Shown piece after piece: positions 56,082 to 64,000 of a DNA stretch of 64,000 nucleotides. The notes beneath the pieces were generated by a model, which made no database searches, had not been told where the DNA came from, and saw only the letters and a program-made list of their open reading frames with translations. A program made the translations under genes and the position numbers. The DNA comes from Cliona cf. orientalis (lineage: Eukaryota > Porifera > Demospongiae > Clionaida > Clionaidae): positions 558,001 through 622,000 of the forward strand of contig OZ005693.1 of the NCBI GenBank assembly GCA_963930775.1, read 5' to 3'. Positions within the stretch are counted from its first letter, which is position 1. Every line of letters begins with the position of its first letter.

Positions 56082-58872
56082 ATGGACGGGTCCGTGGTGA
56101 ATATAACGATGGAGAACACAAGGCCAGACATCGAGGAGGTGCTTAAAAAGCTAATCTATTTACTCAAATTAATTGCGCAATCGAAACAAGGTATCGATAA
56201 CCTAACGATTTTATCATCGCGCACAGGCTCGGAATAAACCTGCCGAAGTGAAGTCGAAGCTGGTATACAGGGATGAAGATGAGCTGGATACAGGCATGCA
56301 GAAGGTCCAGCCCCTGCCATTTCTAGGTACCGACTGAAAATTAATAAAAAATTTGTAGTGATTGTACAGTAATATCACATCACGATGACATAATAAATGC
56401 AGATGAAGAGATCCAAAAGCACAAGAAGGAGATTGAGGATTCAATTGGAGGAGCAAGACCCACACAAGATGGTGCATAATCTCAGATATTCCTATACACT
56501 GATGCACAAAATATCCTATTACTAAGGTACAATCACATAGTATTCCTGCTTGCCATACACACAGCTGTCCCAGGCCAGGTATCAAGCCAGGTGAATGGTG
56601 TCATCGACGTGGCAACGAAGGGTCAGACTACGCTATTCAAAGCCAGCGAGGTCCTGGAACAGACCATGGAGGCGTATCGCTACGCACGGTTCGCCGAAAG
56701 GGACGATTTCGATCTGAAGCGTCGATCGGGACAGCTGCTCAGAGACTACGACGAGACTCTCAAGGCCATGATCAGGTGTCGACTGGACTCACAGCTGGAC
56801 GAGGCTTCACAGAAGGAGGAGGAGTGCTCAAGACAGCTCAGTGAGTATGATGATAATATAGGCTGGATGGATGGCTGGAAAAGATACCTTAAGGATGCGG
56901 GTACTAAATTTAGCGAAATTAGTGATTTGCCTAATTTTCGCTAACAATTGTACCCGCAAATATTATTTTTGAATAAATAGAATGTTAATTTTGAAAAAAT
57001 CGCTAAAATAAGTACCCGCTAAATGCGCTATTTACGAAATTCGCTAAAATTTGTACCCGCAAATAATCGTAGCCCTAAGGTAAGAAGTTTTTTTACAGTT
57101 TTGCTCACTAGTTAAGTGATCTCAGGTCTCTTCTCTCTCTCTTCTCTCTCACTCTTTCTCTTTCTCTCTCTCTCCCATACACCCCAGTTGAGGCTGTGAA
57201 AGTGGCAGAGGCTGATTTGTCCTCCCTACAGACGCGCTCCAAGACTGAAGAAGACAAGATGGCCAAGGACCAGCTGATCGAGGTCCACTCCACTATCAGG
57301 GAGATGATAAAAGATGAGACTAGCGAACTGGAGATGATCAAACAACAGTGCAGTGGAGACCTACGCGCCATTGGTGAGTAAGATAGAGAGGAGGGAGGGA
57401 GAGAGAGAGAAAGAGAGAGAGAGGGAGGGTGGGAGGGAGAAAGGTTTCTGACTATCTCTCTCTACTCAGATGAGGAGGTGGACCAGTTCCATGAGAAAAT
57501 GGGCGACGCTACAAACAGTCACATGCAACACGAGGATGATAAAAAAGCCGAGCTCGAGAAGAACAGAGAGAACCAGCGTCGATTGGAGGAGGAACTGAGG
57601 CAGCTCAGAGAGAAGGAGAGGGAGCTGGTGAAGAGGATTGAAGAAGGAGAGAAACTGCAGAAGAAGTCGGAGGAGGTCTGGGTGGAGGCTACTGATCAGA
57701 TCAACGACTGGAAGGGAAAGATTGAGGAGCTGCAGCGAAGGACAGAGGTCTCCCTCGAGGTCATGACACAAATGACAAGTTAGTACAAAGTGTGAGAGAG
57801 AGACACACACAGATAGGTGGGGGGGGGGGGGGGGGGGGGGGGGAATATTGAATCAAGTTGTGTGATGTCTTAGTCACTTACAACATTTTGTTGGATTGAC
57901 CCCTTACCAACTTGAAAAACAGATACATGTACGTACTACATGGGAGTATTGTTGATATTCTATACCTAGCTCTTTCTGTGCATGTTATTTTTATTATTCT
58001 TAATTTTCTATCTCATTCTTTATATTGCCAGGATGCACTGACCTGATAATGGAGGATGCCAAGAAGAAGAAGGACGAGTGGACTCAGCGTCTCTCCAGCT
58101 ATGAGGTGGAGAGTCTTCTCTTGCTGAGGGACACCCTCCTTGCCCGAGGATCCATGCTCACCATGACCTCCGCAGACATCAAGGAGATCATCAGGGACAT
58201 CAAATCAACTGTGAGTTGAGTTGGACAAGTCCACTTCTACATGTATAGAGGGTGGGAGGGCCCAGGGCCCTGGGGACCCCCCACCCCCAAAATATTATAC
58301 AACTACCCTGCTCCGCCATAATATCAAAGGTACTGTGTTTATACTGATAGAATGCACGCTAAAGATTACAATTTAAGGTCGTCACACGCTCCACTATGAA
58401 AAATCCTGGAACGCACTTTTTCTTGTGCTAATTAAATCATGCATTTTATTAGCATAAACACAGTATCAGATCCTGGCGAAATACTTTCAGCAGAATTAAT
58501 TTCGAGTGAAAAGTTTCAACTGTACTACATAACTCTTTTTTAATTATATAGCTTGACAAAGACACCCGTGACAAGAGGGAGGCGGCAAGGAAGGGGTTCA
58601 AGATGAGGGTGGACGAGATCACGCAGAAGATGGAGCGCTACACGGACGAACTGAAGCACAAAGAGGGCAGCCTGGGGGAGATGACCCACAACCTCGACGT
58701 GGTCAAGACTCGACTGAAGCAGGTCGACGAGAGACTGAGGCAGCTGCGCCCTGGGATGAGGCTGGACTCACTGGAAGACAGATGTAAGTACTGTATAGCC
58801 AGAAATATTGGCGGGAATTAAATTTGGCAGATATTATTATTATTATTATGCCATGCTGATCTATATTACTTC

Positions 58873-58910
<38 letters not shown>

Positions 58911-59003
58911 GCAGATACCCAGTGTAAGAAGCTAATAGAGAAGGCATGGAACTCAGGGTCTGTTGATGGAATTGACTTTAAGTCAACCGGAAGCTACCAA
59001 TAG
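56082..59003 (+). CDS. Coiled-coil protein of unknown function, 498 aa
   Basis: Nine exons: 56082-56138, 56227-56326, 56403-56471, 56565-56840, 57188-57373, 57470-57778, 58032-58210, 58552-58783, 58915-59003 (TAG); sum 1497 nt. The first junction uses a weak donor (GAG/GTGCTT); the stronger-looking site at AAACAAG/GTATCG would put exon 2 out of frame. Exons 5-8 encode long heptad-rich helices (for example RRLEEELRQLREKERELVKR), typical of an extended coiled coil. No motor, membrane or nucleotide-binding motif is visible. The tail is short and polar. Family not recognised; a cytoskeletal or scaffolding role would only be a guess. Confidence 0.78.
56897..57060. mobile_element. 164-bp MITE in coiled-coil gene intron 4 (GCGGGTACTAAATTTAGCGA)
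   Basis: Inverted ends GCGGGTAC...GTACCCGC with internal repeats of TAGCGA/TCGCTA and GTACCCGC (four copies). Non-coding. Confidence 0.65.
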
Positions 59004-59960
59004 ATCCAGCTAGTTAGCTAGCTAGCATGATGCATTCTACTAACAAAAGGTAGTGTGGTTGTGAACTACAGGACTATGCAGACATAATATACATTATTGT
59101 GTATGCATTTGATATAGACATGTGACTAAGTCACATGACATTCTGTTGTATCATGTGATCTTTGTGTATACACATTCTGTGAATGTCATTCATCCAAAGT
59201 TGATATTTTCATGCTTCATCTATTAGATAACTTCCCTCAGCCCGGGGTATATTAAGCGTTGAGAAAGGTTACTGCAATTAAGTTTGATCAGAATAATGTT
59301 CTTTTTTTATCTGAACTTCCAAAGAACAAAAAGTATTGCTTTCAGTCAACAGGACATGACCATGGATGTACTAGGTACATAACACAAGATAAGGAGGTTT
59401 GACAATGCAAAAAAAAAAAGTATAATCATGGAGAGAAAAAAACTGCCTTTCATTAATTCTAGTGTGCAAACATTGCAATACATATAAGCAATTCATTGGT
59501 AACAGCTCATCTACATGTACATGTGTAGATCGATCGGTTTGACACACACAAGGCAGAAAAAGAAAAAAATAATGATAATGCTCACAAATGCATCAGGAGG
59601 AGAATCCTTGAAGACAACTATGGACAATAATATGATAAATTGAGATTGATGAGAGGGGCAGCTGTATTAACACATGGCGGGGAGGGAGGGGGTGATGGAA
59701 GAAAGAGAGTGAGAGAGAAAGAGTGAAAATATAAATCAATTCTCATCTAAATACAAGAGCGAGATAGTGCCATATTTTTGATTCCTATGAAATTGTTCGT
59801 CGTTAGGCTATACATCTTCCACACACACACATATACGTACGTACAATAAATACACGCAAAAATAGCCATAATATAATTGCCGAAACATACAAATAATTAT
59901 ATCACATAACAATCTTGGAAACATACATGTACACGCACACACGCAAGTGCCATCATGTTG
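59004..59960. other. Convergent 3' spacer
   Basis: Lies between the stop codons of the coiled-coil gene (plus) and the large minus-strand gene. AT-rich UTR-like sequence with a purine-rich stretch at 59675-59730 and a CA/TA-rich stretch near 59820-59845. No gene seen. Confidence 0.6.
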
Positions 59961-62900
59961 CTACGTTCTGTGTTTAAAGGGAGGCTGAGGTTGCTGCAGT
60001 TCACTAACGGGCATAGGGCTCCCGGAGGAGGTAGCAGCAGCTATGGGATCAAACTCCGATAAGTCTGCCCCTCCCACCACCTTCTGCTGCGGCGGCTGAT
60101 GTTGATGATGATGGTGGTGGCTATGCCCTCCAGCGAGTAAACCCCCACTCCCAGAACTCGTTAGCGTACATAGTGCAGGGGTACTGTGCGAAGCAGTGAA
60201 GCCATCAGAAGGCAGAACTACTCGTAGCGTCGAATCTTGTCCTCCCACACCGAAAGGAGCTGATGCAAATTCTGTCCATTCACCACTGTCTGAATGATAA
60301 AAACCCTGAGACACTGTAGTAGCTGGCGCATTCTGTTGATGCTGGTGCTGTACATTATGATGGTGAGCCTGGTGGTGGGGTTGCGATCGACTCGTCCAGA
60401 CAGACTGACGGGAAACTGGAGGAGGTGACGTTGCGAGCATGAACGTGGCAGTAGGAGGCAAGGTAGGCGATTGTGGTACTGGGGACTGGCTGCTGGAGAG
60501 GGGAGGGGGAGGGGATAGCGGACTCCCCTCGGCTCCTCTATGGTGATGGTGATGTAGATGGGAGGCTTGTAGCTGCTGGGGATGAGGATGGTGGTGGTAA
60601 GCCTTCGATGATGATGATGAGCCATGTACATGTACGTGCGACATCGATTTGGCATGCAAGTCCTGAACACTACTGGTTAAGTGACGTGGGCTACAAACGC
60701 CGGGAGGCGATGTATAGTTACGAGTCGATAGCGCCATATCTGAGGTGGTAGCGGAGGGCTCCTGCTGACTATGGCTGTGATCAAATTCAGCCATTAGCTC
60801 GTCTCTCACCTTCTTCTCCATATCTGCAGCTGGATCTCTCTTCAGAGGTGGCAGGGAAGGAGGTAGCTCTAGGCCCGAGGAAGAAGAGTGCGAGACGGTT
60901 CCTATTCTCCCAGCTTCCTGATAGTTCTCGAGGTCAACAACTGGTGCCCCCCTTCTAGATTGGTTCGGTGATTGAGTCAGGGGGATGTCGTGCGAGTCCA
61001 TCGATGACTTCCGACTGGTGGGGAGAGGACCGGAGTTGTCGAGACTACTGGCGCTCGAGGTCAGCTTCTTTTGATGGTATTCTTCCAATGCTCGTCTCTT
61101 CCTCTTCTCCAGCTCGCGCTGCTCCTCATCAAACCTGTGCAGTGAGAAAAATACCATGAATAGGATGTGGGCATAATAATTAAAGGGCTCAGAATCTCTT
61201 CCCCAAAGATGATAATGAGTTGGGGGAAATCACTGAATTTGGTGGTGGTACGGTTTTCTCCAGTGCCACCCCCGAGCCCCGCCCCCCAACACTAATGCAG
61301 TTGCCGTTGTCTACCAGCAGCCTCAGTCTGGCCAAGCTGTGACATGCCATCTACCTCCAGGCCAGAATAGTGACGACCTTTACCAGAAAAGGAAATTTAA
61401 AATTTTTAGCTTGCAGTCTATTAGCATAAACATGGTATGTATGTTACACACTACTGACTTACTTCTTCATAATGCTGTTGTATTCATCGTCTTTGCTCGA
61501 GTGTCTCAGAAGTGCCGGTTGGGTGTTACACCGCGCTACGCTGTGTTCTCTCTCCGTCTCCTCAGTCGGCAAAGTGGGCGGAGCCGAGTAGGGTGGAACT
61601 TCCGACGACGTAGAAAATCTTTGACCAAACTGTTGGTCCAGCGAGTGCACGAGAGGTTCATACTTTGGGTCACGGAATATAGTACTCATCGAGTACATGA
61701 ACTGCATGAAGGCCTGTGAGAGCAACTCGGCCTGAGGGAAGTCATGGATGGTTAGGGCACGCGCTGGAGAGTGTCTCTCCGTTGAAATCGTGCGACTCAG
61801 TGGCGCTACAGGTTGAGTTCTATAAGCTTCAGCAGTCGCATCTTGGGCCAGATGAGTAGCCGCTTCTTGCTGCTGCAAATCTGCCGTCGTCGTCGTCGTC
61901 GTCGTCGGGTGTACATGTACGTGGTGAAGGTGGTGTGCATGAGCGTTCTTTGCATGCTGTTGCTGTTGCGATGACTGTGATTGCTCGGCCTGCTGCTGCT
62001 GCAGGAAAGGCCTCGCCAGTGGGGAGAAGTGTTGCTGGTGAGTTTGCGTGCCGTGGTAGGTGTGCTGTTGGTTGTAGCCAGACGGCGGCGGAAGGTAAGT
62101 GTCCCCGGCGAGAGGCGGTCTACTGACGTAGTGCGGCTGGGGAGCAGTGTTGTAGTGATAGTAGCCACTCGGCCAATCAGAGGAGGGGGGATGCCCAATG
62201 GATATGGACCGATTCTTTATGACGCTGGCATCAGCAGGTGGTGGGAATTGCACTGATATGGGGGGCATAGTTGGAGGAGCTCCACTGTGCAAGATATCGC
62301 CACAATTTTGACCTGGAGGTAGATGGCACGTCACAGTTTGGCCAGACTGAGGCTGCTGAAAGACAACGGCAACTGCATTGGCGTTGAGGGGCGGGGCGGG
62401 CTCGGGGGTAGCACTGGAGAAAACTGTACCACCGCCAAATTCAGTGATTTCTCCCACAACACCAACCCCCGTCCCCGTCCCTGGCCCCCTTGGATGTGGT
62501 CGTACACTAATGCAGCTATCGGATCTACTTTCCAGAGGACTAGAACGACCTACTGAAGAATTGCTGACATAGACATTTTTTGGCACACTGATTTCAGCCG
62601 TATACGTAGTAGTAGTAGTAGCAATAGAGGTAGAGTGAGTCTGCTGGCTGTTTGCATCGGGCTCTATCGATAAGCTTTCGGTTGAGCTGTGGATAGACCC
62701 CTCGCTGTGATCAGGGGTAGGGGAGTCAGTTTCAGTCACCGCTGTAGCAGTTTCATTGACGTTCTCAACTTCAAACACTTTTCTCTTCTTGGCAGACTGA
62801 GTAACTTCTGTAGTCGTTGTTGTTATGCTACTCGAACTAAGCGATGCTAGATCAGACGACGTAGCGGCGGCAGCAGTAGTCGTAGTAGTAGCTACTGTTA

Positions 62901-63579
62901 CAGGGCAAGTCGGTAGAGAGACAGCTGTGGGGGTAATACTGCACGTAGCGCTGCCCGTTTGAGTGAACATTGGAGCTGTGGACATTGGCACAGTGCTAGC
63001 CTTCGCAGCTGTGCCGTTGATGACAGCCTGTGAGTAGGTAGGTTTAGCAGCAGCGGATACAGCAGCACTTGAAGGAAGAGTAGAAATTCCTGACTCCGAT
63101 TGAGAATCTTGAGCGTGCTCTGATATTGCTACCGAGGACGTCACGACCTTCGTAGACTGCGATGTATCTGTGAATGATATCTTGATGCTGTCCGAGGGAG
63201 GGGAGGGGGGTTGGGAGGACGGTCGGGATGATGATGTGCCAGCCGATGCTGATAAAGTAAGACCCCCTCCCCCTCCACCCGTGGCCCCTGTCGTTGCTGT
63301 AGAAATTGTGGGAGCAGAAGAAGAACTGGTTGAAGAAGAAGGTGTTGTTTCTAGAGGGTGCTTAGCAGCGTCAAGGGGAGCACCGATCTTCACCTCTGCT
63401 TGCTCATGGATGGGAGTAGCTTTACTGCCGTCTTTTGCAGCAGAGGGTGTGGCTCCAGATGTTGATGGTGCTGACTCGGTAGAACTGAGCTTCTTCGCGG
63501 CGCTCGTACTGCTGAGGACATTTCTGATTTGTTTGACAAACTCATCTTCCTGCTGGGCTGCAAGGTGTCCAGCCTTCAC
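59961..63579 (-). CDS. C-terminal part of a large low-complexity protein (5' exons outside window)
   Basis: Two exons in frame: 61463-63579 and 59961-61134 (stop 59961-59963), together 1097 codons; an AG acceptor precedes 63579, so upstream exons must exist. The visible part starts VKAGHLAAQQEDEFVKQIRN, followed by S/T/A-rich sequence, then Q/H-rich stretches, a more ordinary segment (AFMQFMYSMSTIFRDPKYEP, then VHSLDQQFGQRF), a charged helix (FDEEQRELEKRKRRALEEYH) and a final S/P/H/Q-rich tail. There are serine sites such as RKSSMD. This looks like a large regulatory or scaffold protein; I could not assign a family. The segment around FRDPKYEP is the best probe for a homology search. Confidence 0.72.
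61219..61375 (+). repeat. Inverted partial copy of the neighbouring exon inside its own intron
   Basis: About 157 bp on the plus strand match the coding strand of 62296-62462 (minus-strand exon): both read AVTCHLPPGQN-like sequence and FSSATPEP. Point changes and small indels (e.g. CCGCCCCCCAACAC against CCGCCCCTCAACGC) show it is no longer coding. The intron (61135-61462) therefore contains sequence complementary to the upstream exon. Confidence 0.88.
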
Positions 63580-63644
63580 CTACACAGGAGGGAAAAAAAT
63601 TGGCATTAAGCTTAAGCCAATTTCACCCTCTCCCTTCAGTATAT

Positions 63645-63825
63645 ACTGTAAATTACGAATATTTCGTGGAAAAAATATTTCGTGTGATAATTTTTAATTT
63701 TCGGACAAACGTTCCTGTTACCACATCATTGTTAATAATAGTGTGCACATACATGTATTTAATTTTCGCACAAGTCAGGCTGTCCGAAAATATTTTACCA
63801 ATGAAATATTCGCGATTTACGGTAC
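63645..63825. mobile_element. MITE-like inverted repeat upstream of the large minus-strand gene exon
   Basis: Left arm TACTGTAAATTACGAATATT, right arm CGCGATTTACGGTACATA; inner pair TTTTCGGACAA / TGTCCGAAAA. No other feature is evident from 63580 to the window end except a run at 63890-63960 where GGTCC-type ends and AAGCAAGAGAGG recur in inverted form. Confidence 0.6.
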
Positions 63826-64000
63826 ATACATACACACATGCATACACATCCTCCAACCACCCCACACTCTCTCCTATTAGGGTCCTCTCTTAGCATCCAC
63901 CTCTCTTGCTTTTGCCAAGCAGGAGCGTGAGTAACTCAATTTGTTTGGCAAAGGGGGGACCCTTATATATAGCACGTTTAGGCTAATGCAAGAGAGAGGT

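Noticed and set aside
62323-62556. Plus-strand frames and 63170-63697 (175 codons)
   Set aside because: Antisense shadows of the long low-complexity minus-strand exon, whose own frame is open for more than 700 codons.

Overview
The window reads as nuclear DNA of an early-branching animal, most likely a marine demosponge of the Amphimedon type. Genes have many short exons with GT-AG introns, non-coding DNA is AT-rich and full of small foldback elements, and the window holds NACHT-LRR innate-immune genes with N-terminal Death domains next to animal housekeeping genes (NF-YB, PUS7, a piece of imidazolonepropionase). The species call is inference; the exon structures below come from splice sites and reading phase read directly in the sequence.

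Layout. Positions 1-52470 are two head-to-tail copies of one multi-gene unit (unit 1: 1-21938; unit 2: 21939-52470), and a third copy begins at 52471. Each unit holds, in order: a minus-strand NF-YB copy, a plus-strand PUS7 copy, remnants of a further NF-YB 3' end and of AMDHD1 exon 1, then a plus-strand NLR gene. NF-YB in unit 3 (52119-54210, minus) is the only complete copy (8 exons, 389 codons). In units 1 and 2 NF-YB and PUS7 share one breakpoint that removed the 5' end of both. PUS7-A has also lost the exon with the catalytic aspartate, and PUS7-B has a mutated splice donor.

The NLR genes are the biological highlight. NLR-A (7817-16642, 14 coding exons, 1181 aa) encodes a 236-residue multi-pass membrane leader, a canonical 2A ribosome-skipping motif (GDVEENPGP), two Death domains, a NACHT ATPase and an LRR tail made of 84-nt exons repeated at an exact 186-bp period. 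NLR-B (36372-43317) has the same plan with four instead of six LRR exons, an extra 24-nt basic microexon and one 5-nt insertion that breaks the NACHT frame.

Unit 2 is longer mainly because of transposons. The largest (45789-51372) is a complete 5.6-kb DNA transposon with about 75-bp terminal inverted repeats, a perfect 9-bp target duplication and an empty site in unit 1. It carries two converging genes, a six-exon transposase-like protein (930 aa, zinc-knuckle N-terminus) and a two-exon RecQ-type helicase (456 aa). Several tiny non-autonomous elements, down to 58 bp, share its 5'-TAG terminus and 9-bp duplication.

The right end (54.2-64 kb) is ordinary single-copy sequence: a CCAAT-containing divergent promoter, a small 157-aa gene, a 9-exon coiled-coil gene (498 aa) and the 3' part of a large low-complexity gene on the minus strand.
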